The notes beneath the pieces were generated by a model, which worked only from the letters and a program-made list of their open reading frames with translations, was not told the DNA's origin and made no database searches. From Simiduia aestuariiviva (lineage in GTDB: Bacteria; Pseudomonadota; Gammaproteobacteria; Pseudomonadales; Cellvibrionaceae): a DNA stretch of 64,000 nt. The stretch spans positions 726,524-790,523 of the forward strand of contig NZ_JACHXZ010000002.1 of the NCBI RefSeq assembly GCF_014192475.1, in the 5' to 3' direction. Positions 36,554-45,291 of the stretch are shown here, piece after piece. The position numbers were made by a program, and so were the translations under genes. Numbering within the stretch: position 1 is the stretch's first letter; each line of letters begins with the position of its first letter.

Positions 36554-37271
36554 TTTCTGACATGCCGTCGGTGATTTCAACCAATGTTCTAAGCGCCTTT
36601 GAGTGGAACTCCCGATGATACAAAACCGCCACCACCAGCCACACCGCCAGCAAAAATAGCCACGGGCTAATTAACCATGCCAAAAACGATAGGGCAAAGT
36701 AGTAGCAGCGCAGCCCGGCGTTGTAGCTATGCCCCGCTTGATCAATGATGCGCGCCGTATTAATCGCAAACACATCGCGCTCGGCTTGGCTCGTGGGCTC
36801 ATCATGTAATGGAAAGGCGCCCACCAGCACCGCACAAAACCCAAATTTCCGCATCGCCCACGTAAAACTAAAGAATGCATAGGCGAAAATCACAAACAGC
36901 AGCATTAATTTAATTTCAGTATCAACCGGTGTCGAGGGCGCACTAAAGGGCAGGTCGTTGAGTACTGTATTGGCCTGGCTGGCACTGCCTAACGCCGTAA
37001 CAATACCGGCCATGACTAAGACGGTAATATTGGCAAAAAAACTCGCATTGCGCTCCACACTGGCGAGCAAAGACGAGTCCGTAATGCGGTTGTCCCGCCG
37101 AATCACACGCTTCATCCACAGGATACGAAACGCATGTAACTGGGACGCCAAGCAATGGGTCCTTTTTGCCCGATAGTGCGCAAAGCGCGCATAGCTCACC
37201 CAGCTCACTAACAGCCACAAGCTGCAACCAATGACGGCGCTATAAGTTTCTATCCAGATCGGTAAATCCAC
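36531..37271 (-). CDS. DUF599 membrane protein
   Basis: This 246-residue inner-membrane protein has four main hydrophobic segments (about residues 5-25, 75-100, 125-150, 205-235) and the DUF599 pattern: MKRVIRRDNRITDSSLLASVERNASFFANITV, then RDVFAINTARIIDQAGHSYNAGLRCYYFAL. The function of DUF599 proteins is unknown. I chose the GTG at 37271, where the first membrane segment begins; the longer frame to 37397 runs through a tandem repeat and is not convincing. Confidence 0.85.
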   Translation of the reverse strand: MDLPIWIETYSAVIGCSLWLLVSWVSYARFAHYRAKRTHCLASQLHAFRILWMKRVIRRDNRITDSSLLASVERNASFFANITVLVMAGIVTALGSASQANTVLNDLPFSAPSTPVDTEIKLMLLFVIFAYAFFSFTWAMRKFGFCAVLVGAFPLHDEPTSQAERDVFAINTARIIDQAGHSYNAGLRCYYFALSFLAWLISPWLFLLAVWLVVAVLYHREFHSKALRTLVEITDGMSEINVQLDR

Positions 37272-37332
37272 GCTTGAACTCCAGTGTATTGAACCCAATG
37301 TAGGGTATATCCGCCAGTTTGCTATGGGGGCG

Positions 37333-37383
37333 GCCCTTGCGCACCTGCTGCCCTTGCGCACCTGCTGCCCTAGCGCACCTATA
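37333..37383. repeat. Three tandem copies of a 17-base unit
   Basis: The unit GCCCTTGCGCACCTGCT occurs perfectly twice and once with changes (GCCCTAGCGCACCTATA). It lies in the 251-base intergenic stretch between the DUF599 gene and the M16 protease gene, and is likely to vary in copy number between strains. Confidence 0.85.
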
Positions 37384-37522
37384 GCCTTGGCAACCATGGC
37401 GCGTCTATAACCCCACCGGCAATGACAATCTCGCAGCCTTTTGACCAGTTTTTAATCAGTTCGCACAGTGGGCTGCCGAGGTTTACAATTAGCCCACATT
37501 CAACAGGTAAAGCAGTTTTCCC

Positions 37523-40438
37523 ATGAACGCCCATTCCGCATTCGAATTTATCCGTCGCCAGGCCGTCCCATCACTGAATATTGAGCTGGAAGAGTACCGC
37601 CACCGCAAGACCGGCGCCCAGCATATACACATCGCCGCCGACAATAACGAAAACGTCTTTTTGGTAGCGCTACGCACAGTGCCGACCGACTCCAGAGGCG
37701 TCGCGCATATTCTGGAGCATACCGCGCTGTGTGGCTCGGAGAAATACCCTGTGCGAGATCCCTTCTTCATGATGATCCGGCGCAGCCTGAACACCTTCAT
37801 GAATGCCTTTACCAGCTCTGACTGGACCGCCTACCCCTTTGCCAGCCAGAACAAAAAAGATTTCAAGAACCTGTTAGAAGTCTACCTAGACGCCGTCTTT
37901 TTTGCCCGATTAGACCCGCTGGACTTCGCACAGGAAGGCCATCGCGTTGAATTTGAGCAAGCCGACAATCCAGATTCGCCGCTGGTCTATAAAGGTGTGG
38001 TTTACAACGAAATGAAAGGTGCCATGAGCGCAGTGCCATCGCAGCTTTGGCACACCTTGTGCCACCATCTGTTTCCCACCACCACCTACCATTACAATAG
38101 CGGTGGCGATCCAAAACACATTCCAGAGCTCACCTACGAGCAATTACAGGTGTTTTACAAAAGCCACTACCACCCCAGCAACGCCATTTTCATGACCTAT
38201 GGCGACCTGCCTGCTACGGAACTGCAAGCGCAATTTGAAGCCCAAGCCCTCGCGCGCTTTGAAGCATTAGACGAACACATTGCCGTGGGTGAAGAAGTTC
38301 GCTTTGACGCACCCAAGCGGGCCAACGCCACTTATCCCCTACCGGCCGATGAATCACTGACTGCAAAAACGCACATCGTGCTGGGCTGGTTGCTCGGAAA
38401 AAGTACGCACTTAGACGACGTGCTGGAGGCCCAGCTGCTCTCCAGTTTACTGTTCGACAACAGCGCCAGCCCGCTACAGCACCTGCTCGAAACCACGCCA
38501 TTAGGCAAGTCGCCATCGCCGATGTGCGGCCTCGACGATTCACAAAAAGAGCTGGCCTTCGTCTGTGGCATCGCCGGCAGTGAAGCCGAGCATGCAGACG
38601 CCTTTGAAGCGCAGGTACTCGCCGTTTTCGAAAAAATGGCTGATGAAGGACTGCCGTTAGATCAAGTTGAAGCCAGCCTGCACCAGTTAGAACTCCAGCA
38701 ACGGGAAATTGGTGGCGACGGCTACCCTTACGGTCTCCAGCTAATCTTGACGTCGCTCACCAGCGCCACCCACCGCGGTGACCCAATGACACTGCTCAAT
38801 CTGGAACCGGCGCTGGCGGCACTGCGCGAAAAAATTCATCAACCGGGCTACATCCAAGCGCTGGTTAAAAAATGGTTGCTCGATAACAACCATCGGTTGC
38901 GCTTGGTCATGACGCCCGACCACCAACAGGCCGAGCGAGAGGCCGCAGAGGAGCGCGCGCGACTCGACGCACTGCAAGCGGAACTCAATGACACAGACAA
39001 GCAACGGATTATCGAGCAAACTCAGGCGCTATTGGCGCGCCAAGCGCAGGACGACGACCCTGGGTTGCTGCCCAAAGTCGGCCTAGAGGACGTGCCAGAG
39101 GCCCTGCACTATGTGGCGCCAGAAGCCGTCGACGAAGCCGCACCGCGCTTGACCCAATACCGCGCCGGCACCAACGGCTTGGTATACCAACAGGCAATCA
39201 TCGACATGCCGGCGTTGACGGCCGAAGAGTTTAATCTGCTGCCTATCTACACCTACTGCGTCACAGAGCTTGGGGTTGGTGACAAAGATTATCTGGCCAC
39301 GCAACAATGGCAATCGCAAGTCGTCGGCACGCTCAGCATGTATTCAAGCCTGCGCGCGGCACCCGATTCAGTGCGCGGTGTGCGCGGTTACCTCACCCTT
39401 TCGGCCAAAGCGCTCGCGCGCAATCACAGCCAGGCCACCGCCCTGATGCAAGCGACGCTAGATGATGTGCGATTCGATGAGGCCAACCGCGTGCGCGAAC
39501 TGGTCGCGCAAATCCGCGCACGCAGGGAACAGGCGGTCACCGGCAACGGCCATTCGCTGGCCATGGCGGCGGCAAGCGCCGGTCACTGTGCCGCGGCGCA
39601 ATTGAGTCACCAGTTGTCGGGGTTAGAGCGCATCGTTTACATCAAGCAACTGGACGACGCCTTGGCCGATGACGCCGCACTGCAAACCTTGCTCACCGGC
39701 TTGGCCGCTGTGCACGAAAAGGTCAAATGCGCGCCCCGCCAATTTTTACTGGTGGCAGATGGCCCCCATCTGCCAGAACTCACCCAGCAACTGGCCAACT
39801 GGCGCGCTCACATGCCCGCCAGCGATCAGCATCAGGCCTTTAGCTGGCCCGAGGTCAATGAAACTATCAATGATGCCTGGATCGCCAACAGCCAGGTTAA
39901 CTTCTGTGCAAAGGCTTACCCCACCGTGCCAATGACTCACGCCGATGCACCGGCGTTGACGGTGCTTGCGGGTTATCTGCGAAATAATTTTTTACACCGA
40001 GCGATCCGCGAACAGGGGGGAGCCTACGGTGGTGGCGCCAGCCAAGACAGCAACATTGCCTCGTTCCGGTTTTATTCCTACCGCGACCCTCGCCTGGCGG
40101 AAACCTTGCAAGACTTTGATCAATCACTCACCTGGTTGGCACAGCAAAAGGCCGATCCACGCCTGATTGAAGAAGCGGTATTGGGCGTCATTAGTGCTAT
40201 CGACAAGCCAGGCTCCCCCGCTGGCGAGGCCAAACAAACCTTCCATGCAGAATTATTTGGCCGCACTCGCGCCCTGCGTGAAGATTTCCGCCGCCGTGTA
40301 TTAACGGTGACGTTTGAAGATCTGCAACGCGTCGCTGCCACCTATTTACGTCCAGAAAAAGCCAGCACGGCAGTCGTGTCACATGCAGCCAAGAAAGAAG
40401 AATTGACGCAGCTGGGGCTAACGCTACGCAGCCTTTGA
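37523..40438 (+). CDS. PreP-like M16C metallopeptidase
   Basis: This 971-residue protein is an M16C (presequence-protease/Cym1-type) metallopeptidase. The inverted zinc motif HILEH (HxxEH, residues 62-66) is present, with YNEMKGAMSAVPSQLW carrying the distal glutamate. The SLNTFMNAFTSSDWTAYPFAS region is the family hallmark, and the second half contains the GGAYGGGASQDS substrate-clamp loop. Such enzymes degrade short unstructured peptides inside a closed chamber. No signal peptide is visible, so it is cytoplasmic. The downstream thioesterase gene begins 16 bases later and probably shares its mRNA. Confidence 0.95.
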   Translation: MNAHSAFEFIRRQAVPSLNIELEEYRHRKTGAQHIHIAADNNENVFLVALRTVPTDSRGVAHILEHTALCGSEKYPVRDPFFMMIRRSLNTFMNAFTSSDWTAYPFASQNKKDFKNLLEVYLDAVFFARLDPLDFAQEGHRVEFEQADNPDSPLVYKGVVYNEMKGAMSAVPSQLWHTLCHHLFPTTTYHYNSGGDPKHIPELTYEQLQVFYKSHYHPSNAIFMTYGDLPATELQAQFEAQALARFEALDEHIAVGEEVRFDAPKRANATYPLPADESLTAKTHIVLGWLLGKSTHLDDVLEAQLLSSLLFDNSASPLQHLLETTPLGKSPSPMCGLDDSQKELAFVCGIAGSEAEHADAFEAQVLAVFEKMADEGLPLDQVEASLHQLELQQREIGGDGYPYGLQLILTSLTSATHRGDPMTLLNLEPALAALREKIHQPGYIQALVKKWLLDNNHRLRLVMTPDHQQAEREAAEERARLDALQAELNDTDKQRIIEQTQALLARQAQDDDPGLLPKVGLEDVPEALHYVAPEAVDEAAPRLTQYRAGTNGLVYQQAIIDMPALTAEEFNLLPIYTYCVTELGVGDKDYLATQQWQSQVVGTLSMYSSLRAAPDSVRGVRGYLTLSAKALARNHSQATALMQATLDDVRFDEANRVRELVAQIRARREQAVTGNGHSLAMAAASAGHCAAAQLSHQLSGLERIVYIKQLDDALADDAALQTLLTGLAAVHEKVKCAPRQFLLVADGPHLPELTQQLANWRAHMPASDQHQAFSWPEVNETINDAWIANSQVNFCAKAYPTVPMTHADAPALTVLAGYLRNNFLHRAIREQGGAYGGGASQDSNIASFRFYSYRDPRLAETLQDFDQSLTWLAQQKADPRLIEEAVLGVISAIDKPGSPAGEAKQTFHAELFGRTRALREDFRRRVLTVTFEDLQRVAATYLRPEKASTAVVSHAAKKEELTQLGLTLRSL

Positions 40439-40454
40439 GATTCGGGAAAAATCC

Positions 40455-40862
40455 ATGAGCAAATTATTTGAAAAAGTTATCGCGCCGCGTTTTTCAGAAA
40501 CCGACGCCCTTGGCCACGTGAGCAATACTACCCTGCCCGTGTGGTTTGAAGACGCACGCCAACCGGTGTTTGAACTGTTTACGCCCACTCTGGACGTCAA
40601 CAACTGGCCGTTAATTTTGGCGCGCTTCGAAGTTGATTTTACAGCCCAGCTTTTTTACGGCAAAGATGTGCTGATCAAAACAGGGCTTTCACGGCTGGGA
40701 AACAGTTCACTTGAGGTCTATCAAGAAGCCTGGCAGGCCGACATTCTGGCGGCTAAAGGTAGAACAACATTGGTTCACTTTGATTACACAACTCAAAAAG
40801 CCAAACCCATTGATGACCTCTTAAGACAACAGCTCACCAACTATCTGGTGTCTCCCGTTTAA
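40455..40862 (+). CDS. Hotdog acyl-CoA thioesterase
   Basis: This 135-residue protein has the 4-hydroxybenzoyl-CoA-thioesterase-type hotdog pattern: RFSETDALGHVSNTTLPVWFEDAR with the conserved aspartate and N-terminal-helix residues, then LARFEVDFTAQLFYG and SSLEVYQEAW. The substrate is unknown. It follows the M16 protease gene closely and is followed by a bidirectional terminator at 40901-40932. It has no sequence likeness to the PaaI-type pair at 8.6-9.6 kb beyond the fold. Confidence 0.88.
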   Translation: MSKLFEKVIAPRFSETDALGHVSNTTLPVWFEDARQPVFELFTPTLDVNNWPLILARFEVDFTAQLFYGKDVLIKTGLSRLGNSSLEVYQEAWQADILAAKGRTTLVHFDYTTQKAKPIDDLLRQQLTNYLVSPV

Positions 40863-40900
40863 AAATAGCCCCCATATCAATGGCAGCTGAATAAATGACA

Positions 40901-40932
40901 AAAAACGCCGGGTCTGCGAGCTCGGCGTTTTC
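40901..40932. terminator. Bidirectional terminator between convergent genes
   Basis: The stem AAAACGCCG/CGGCGTTTT with a twelve-base loop lies between the convergent thioesterase gene and the MshEN/fibronectin gene, and can serve both. Confidence 0.82.
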
Positions 40933-40961
40933 CTTTGACACGCGCGCTACTGTGTAAAAAA

Positions 40962-41711
40962 TTAGCCCTCGTTCACACGCCCGGGAACAAACTGGCTGTA
41001 AAGACCGTTGTTGTCATAGGCAGCCACTTCAAATTCATAACTCCCATACAAGTCACCAATGTACTTACTGGTTTCCCAGCCCCCCTCGACCACCACGTAA
41101 GTAAAATCTGGCGCGCCCTCTTCCCGATAACGCACCTCGTACCCTCCCAGTTCGGATAAATCCAACGGATCTCCATTTTCGCGCAGCGTCGGCGTATTCC
41201 AATTGACGGTCACCGGGCCGGAAACACTCACAGGCCCTTCAGGCACCGGCGTCGGCTCCGGCGTGGGCTCTGGTGTAGGTGTCGGCGTCGGACTATTAGT
41301 GGGCGTAGGTGTGGGTGTTGGGGTAGGCGAAGCCGTGGGCGATGTAACGGGCTGAACAATAGCAGATTTGCCCGACTCACCGCTGCCGCCACCACCGCCA
41401 CAGGCAGTATTCATGATGGGGGAAGCTAAAACCATCACCATGGCAGCTTTGCGCATCACCATCTGCCAATTCAAATTGCGGCGCAGTTGCCAGCGACTGA
41501 TGTAGCCCAGCTCCACCAAAATTGCCCCCAGTGCATGTCGCTTGGGATCCGGAGCAATGTTGAATTGAATATCTTGCTCGCGACGAGCACGCTGCAACTT
41601 AATCGCTTGCTTTAATTGTTTGTGAGATATGACCCCACGCTCAACCAGCAGATCACCGATCCGTGCATTTTGACGACCACCGATTTGCACAATAACAACC
41701 TCGAATACCAC
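40962..41711 (-). CDS. MshEN-like repeat protein with membrane segment and fibronectin-III domain
   Basis: This 249-residue protein has an unusual layout. Residues 17-40 (RIGDLLVERG ... IKLQ) and 60-83 (ALGAILVELG ... LNWQ) are two 24-residue motifs of the MshEN type (RLG-x2-L/V/I-L/V/I-x2-G ... L-x3-L-x2-Q), which binds c-di-GMP in MshE and type II secretion ATPases. A 19-residue linker separates them, where MshE has five. Residues 86-104 look like a lipoprotein signal or membrane helix ending in NTAC, followed by polyglycine, a Pro/Thr-rich spacer (about 118-156) and a fibronectin-III-like domain (160-249). Starts at GTG 41711 or GTG 41690 are possible; an internal ATG could yield a lipoprotein alone. 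No ATPase follows, so it is not a secretion ATPase. Confidence 0.75.
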   Translation of the reverse strand: MVFEVVIVQIGGRQNARIGDLLVERGVISHKQLKQAIKLQRARREQDIQFNIAPDPKRHALGAILVELGYISRWQLRRNLNWQMVMRKAAMVMVLASPIMNTACGGGGGSGESGKSAIVQPVTSPTASPTPTPTPTPTNSPTPTPTPEPTPEPTPVPEGPVSVSGPVTVNWNTPTLRENGDPLDLSELGGYEVRYREEGAPDFTYVVVEGGWETSKYIGDLYGSYEFEVAAYDNNGLYSQFVPGRVNEG

Positions 41712-41924
41712 CTAGTAACTCAAGTTTAGAGGCTGTATCGCATTTGTGGTGACCAGTTGCTTCTTTACAAATGCGCTGTATAAGACTTGTGGCTATAAGC
41801 AGCCAACCGCCGTCACAAATCTAGTAAATTAGTACCAAGCATCTAAAGAACATAGCGGGCGCTAGTCTGAGAAAATGGCGTAAATCGGTTACACTGCGGC
41901 CCTTGATAAACGCGAAGCCAATCC

Positions 41925-42767
41925 ATGCTCAGCTACCGACACGCCTATCACGCCGGCAATTTCGCCGACACCCTCAAGCACCTGACGATTATCGCCATCC
42001 TGCGCCACCTGTGTAAAAAGTCGGGTCCACTCCACTATGTGGACACCCACGCAGGTGCCGGTCGCTATGACTTACAGGATGCCAAAGCCCTGAAGACCCA
42101 TGAATTCAATGAGGGGATCGGCAAATTGTGGGGCCGGCAGGATCTTCCGCCGTTACTTGACGATTATCTTCAGGTAGTGGCCCGACTGAATCCAAGCAAT
42201 AACCTCCATTACTATCCTGGCTCGCCGTGGTTTGCGGCCCATTGCCTGCGAGACCAAGACAAACTCGCCCTCTGCGAATTGCACCCCACGGACTTTCCCC
42301 TTTTGCGAGAAGTATTTCGAGGCGATATGCGCGTGCGCTGCTTTCACGAAGACGGCTATCAGCGCAGCCTTGCGCTCATGCCACCCCCCACTAAACGCGG
42401 GTTGGTGGTCATAGACCCTTCCTACGAAGTGAAAACCGAATACCAAACCGTGGTCAACCATTTACAAGCGCTCCATAAGCGCTTTGCCACCGGCGTTTTT
42501 GCGCTCTGGTACCCGGTGGTCGATGCCGGTCGACTGCAGCAGCTGGAATACAGTTTGCGGCAAACGGGCATCAAGCGCATTCAGCTGTTTGAGTTCGGAT
42601 TGACCGGAAATCACGATTTACCCGGTATGGGCAGCGCGGGCATGGTCGTGATCAACCCACCATGGACGCTGCGCGAGCAGCTGGAATCCACCATGCAATG
42701 GCTAATCAACGCCGCCTACCCCGACTCCGATGCCTACTGGCGCTATTTGGAAATTGCGGGCGAATGA
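41925..42767 (+). CDS. rlmJ: 23S rRNA (adenine2030-N6)-methyltransferase RlmJ
   Basis: RlmJ methylates A2030 of 23S rRNA. The 280-residue protein starts MLSYRHAYHAGNFADTLKH, the family N-terminus with the basic insertion, and has the SAM-binding DTHAGAGRYDL. The catalytic motif is DPSY at 164-167 where E. coli RlmJ has DPPY at the same position; the aspartate and tyrosine are kept. Length equals the E. coli protein. The stop overlaps the start of the pseudouridine synthase gene by four bases. Confidence 0.95.
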   Translation: MLSYRHAYHAGNFADTLKHLTIIAILRHLCKKSGPLHYVDTHAGAGRYDLQDAKALKTHEFNEGIGKLWGRQDLPPLLDDYLQVVARLNPSNNLHYYPGSPWFAAHCLRDQDKLALCELHPTDFPLLREVFRGDMRVRCFHEDGYQRSLALMPPPTKRGLVVIDPSYEVKTEYQTVVNHLQALHKRFATGVFALWYPVVDAGRLQQLEYSLRQTGIKRIQLFEFGLTGNHDLPGMGSAGMVVINPPWTLREQLESTMQWLINAAYPDSDAYWRYLEIAGE

Positions 42768-43411
42768 TGCGCTTCCAATACCGACCACCGGCGGGACTAC
42801 CAGACACAATATTCTGTGACGATGAGCTGTTAGTAGTGAATAAGCCGAGTGGTCTTCTGTCCAATCCCGGCATCGACCCAATTACCCACGACTGCGCCCT
42901 AAGCAGACTGGAACAGCAGTATGGCGCGCTGTTTTTAATTCATCGGCTCGATTGCGACACCTCGGGCTTATTGACGCTAGCTCGCACCAAGGCCGCCGAG
43001 CGCTCGCTAAAGATCCAGTGGCAAGAACGTCAAGTGCGCAAACGGTATCAAGCTTTGGTGTGGGGCCAGCCATCGCCGCCGGCCGGCCACATTCACACGC
43101 CCCTGGCACCCAATAAAGACCGCGTGCCTCTCTGGCGCCCGGACCCACATGGGAAGCAAGCGCACACAGAATATGAAGTCCTCGATACCGCAGTGGGCCA
43201 CAGTCGACTGGCGCTAACCCCGAGCACCGGCCGCACTCATCAACTGCGGGTACACATGTTAAGCCTTGGCCACCCCATCTTAGGAGACCGCTTTTACGGC
43301 AATGAAGCGGTGCAGGCCGCAGCCCCCCGGCTATGCCTGCACGCCGATAGGCTTTCGCTCGTGCACCCCAATGGCGAACAGCTGCACCTGGAATGCCCGC
43401 CCGAGTTTTAA
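42764..43411 (+). CDS. RluA-family pseudouridine synthase
   Basis: This 215-residue enzyme isomerises specific uridines to pseudouridine in rRNA or tRNA. It has the catalytic HRLDCDTSG motif at 60-68 (aspartate 63), the VVNKPSGLLS strand, the GRTHQLRVHMLSLGHPILGD block and a compact C-terminus. It lacks an S4 domain. The size and lack of S4 suggest an RluA or TruC-like enzyme, but the exact target cannot be told. ATG 42764 gives an ATGATG start overlapping the rlmJ stop, so the genes are coupled. Confidence 0.9.
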   Translation: MMRFQYRPPAGLPDTIFCDDELLVVNKPSGLLSNPGIDPITHDCALSRLEQQYGALFLIHRLDCDTSGLLTLARTKAAERSLKIQWQERQVRKRYQALVWGQPSPPAGHIHTPLAPNKDRVPLWRPDPHGKQAHTEYEVLDTAVGHSRLALTPSTGRTHQLRVHMLSLGHPILGDRFYGNEAVQAAAPRLCLHADRLSLVHPNGEQLHLECPPEF

Positions 43412-43435
43412 AAGGCCACTCAACCCGCAGCAAAA

Positions 43436-43455
43436 TACTGTTTATTTATACAGAT
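43436..43455 (+). promoter_or_regulatory. LexA (SOS) box upstream of yebG
   Basis: TACTGTTTATTTATACAGAT contains CTGT-N8-ACAG, the LexA core, with an AT-rich centre. It ends 48 bases before the yebG ATG, as expected for an SOS-controlled yebG. Confidence 0.88.
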
Positions 43456-43503
43456 AAATACAGTAGAGTGGCCACCACCATTCACCATGGAGATAAAAAA
43501 GAC

Positions 43504-43791
43504 ATGGCCATTGAAATTGTATACCGCGTGTTAAAACGCAACGGCGAACAGGCAGGAGAATACATGGACAAGAAACTGGCAGATGCACACGACCAGCGAC
43601 TCGACTGCGTTTACACCATTGTAGATCTCATCAGTGAAGAGGACACCGGCCTCACAGAGAGCGCCATTGAAGCCCTTGCAGAGCGTCTGATCGACAACCG
43701 TCAAGATTTAATGAGCGCCCTTAAAAAAGTAAAGGACCTGCCGCAGGCAGAGCCAGAAAGCAATGTGGCCAGCCTCGCACAAGCGGGCTAA
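43504..43791 (+). CDS. yebG: SOS-inducible YebG family protein
   Basis: This 95-residue protein matches YebG, a small DNA-damage-inducible protein of unknown biochemical role: MAIEIVYRVLKRNGEQ, a KLADAHDQRLD segment, and the IEALAERLIDNRQDLMSALK helix. The ATG at 43504 is used rather than upstream codons that overlap the preceding gene. The LexA box at 43436-43455 agrees with known regulation of yebG in E. coli. A GGCGCCC/GGGTGCC hairpin with a TTCG loop follows at 43808-43825, without a T-run. Confidence 0.93.
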   Translation: MAIEIVYRVLKRNGEQAGEYMDKKLADAHDQRLDCVYTIVDLISEEDTGLTESAIEALAERLIDNRQDLMSALKKVKDLPQAEPESNVASLAQAG

Positions 43792-44043
43792 TGGGCACTG
43801 GGCCTCGGGCGCCCTTCGGGGTGCCACAACCCGCTCCGCAACCGTAAGCGCGACTATCTGCACAAACGCCCTACTCCCAGTGCACTGGCGTTTGCCAAGC
43901 CTTGCGACTGCGCAGGAATATCCGTGAAAGATACAACAAGAAAATTTGACGTTTGCGCTTCAATATCACCTATCGAATTGAGCGACACGTTATCTGGCTT
44001 GAAAACCCGAATATCTTAAGCGACACGCCATAACTCACGTCCG

Positions 44044-45291
44044 TTAGCCAACCGAACACCGCTTCTGCTCCAGAAATTGTTCCGCTTCACTCAGTGGCAT
44101 TGGCCGTCCAATGTAATAACCTTGCAGCTTGTGAACGCCCAATGTGTTCAGTGCTTGCAACTCCGCTGCCTGCTCTACGCCCTCAGCGATGACCTCTGCG
44201 CCGACCGAGCGCGCAAAAGCCACAAGTGCCGTCGCCAAGGCCCTTCGCTTGGGGTCTTGATGGATATCGCGAATTAAACTGATATCGAGTTTGATCAAAT
44301 CTGGATCTAGTTCTAACGTGTGTTGAAAACTCGCATAACCTGCACCGGCATCGTCGACAGCGAGCCGAGCGCCAGCAGCACGCAAAGGCGCCAACGCTTT
44401 TCGCAAAGCCGGATAATCGTCAATCGGCGCATGTTCGGTAATTTCTATAACAATTTTTGCCTTTGGCGCTTTCAATAGCGTGCGATGCAATGCGCCACTT
44501 AGAATATGAGCCGGCGAAACATTAAGGCCGATATAACAACCAGCGGATAATTTACCTGTAGACTTCAACGCCAACGCAATGGCCGCCATTTCCAACTGTT
44601 CGCTCATGTCCACTTGAATGGCTTCATCAAACCACTCGTTAGGTGGGCGATAGGGGTTGGTGTTAAACCGAGTAAGTGCTTCAAATCCGGTAATTCGACC
44701 TTCCTTACTATTGAAAATAGGTTGGAAGTAGGTGGTCAAATTATCCTTAGCAAGAATTTCTTCAATAGTTTCTTTAACTTGCTCATTCGCTAGCGCCGAT
44801 TGACAGTTATCAAATATTAAACGGCCCACCAGCCCTGCAAAGGCTTGAACGAAATTGAGATCTCGACGCGTTAAGCTGGTATCGGCCTCTGCTTTAAAAC
44901 AGCACAAGGTCCCGTAGAGATCGCCGTTGGGTAATTCAACCGGCACGCCCATGTAGCAGCCAATGCCCAATGCATCAGTCACATCAAGGCCGCGAGTTAT
45001 TGGGTTTTCCGCCGTATCCGGCACAATACTTGGCAAACGCCCATCGACAATACGCTGACAATAGGTGGACTCTAATGGGTCCCCTGCGCCTGGTCTCACA
45101 GGGTGCGTATCCGTAGCGACATCGACCCATCTAAACTCGCGGCGGTTCTCCACAAATTTTGCAATGAACGCAACCTCCATACCCATGTAGGCGCGAATCA
45201 CCTTTACAATCTCTTGCAAGCTTTGATCTATGGTGTGGAGCTGACCGGCAACGCCGTCCAACATCAATCGGCTAAAACACTGTGTATCCAA
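44044..45291 (-). CDS. GAF-EAL cyclic di-GMP phosphodiesterase
   Basis: This 415-residue cytoplasmic protein has an N-terminal GAF domain (about 15-165, with YCQRIVDGR and GIGCYMGVPVELPNGDLYGTLCC) and a C-terminal EAL domain (about 180-410). The EAL catalytic residues are present: FEALTRF, the NVSP asparagine, EITEH, DDAGAGYASF (metal-binding aspartates), KLD and EGVE, so it should hydrolyse c-di-GMP. The GAF pattern is like that of bacterial sensors binding small molecules. It lies 2.3 kb from the MshEN-like protein, a candidate c-di-GMP receptor, but not in the same operon. The start at 45291 has no long upstream frame. Confidence 0.9.
   Translation of the reverse strand: MDTQCFSRLMLDGVAGQLHTIDQSLQEIVKVIRAYMGMEVAFIAKFVENRREFRWVDVATDTHPVRPGAGDPLESTYCQRIVDGRLPSIVPDTAENPITRGLDVTDALGIGCYMGVPVELPNGDLYGTLCCFKAEADTSLTRRDLNFVQAFAGLVGRLIFDNCQSALANEQVKETIEEILAKDNLTTYFQPIFNSKEGRITGFEALTRFNTNPYRPPNEWFDEAIQVDMSEQLEMAAIALALKSTGKLSAGCYIGLNVSPAHILSGALHRTLLKAPKAKIVIEITEHAPIDDYPALRKALAPLRAAGARLAVDDAGAGYASFQHTLELDPDLIKLDISLIRDIHQDPKRRALATALVAFARSVGAEVIAEGVEQAAELQALNTLGVHKLQGYYIGRPMPLSEAEQFLEQKRCSVG

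Noticed and set aside
43808-43825. GC-rich hairpin with TTCG loop after yebG as a terminator
   Set aside because: No T-run follows on the plus strand, so it is not a clear intrinsic terminator.
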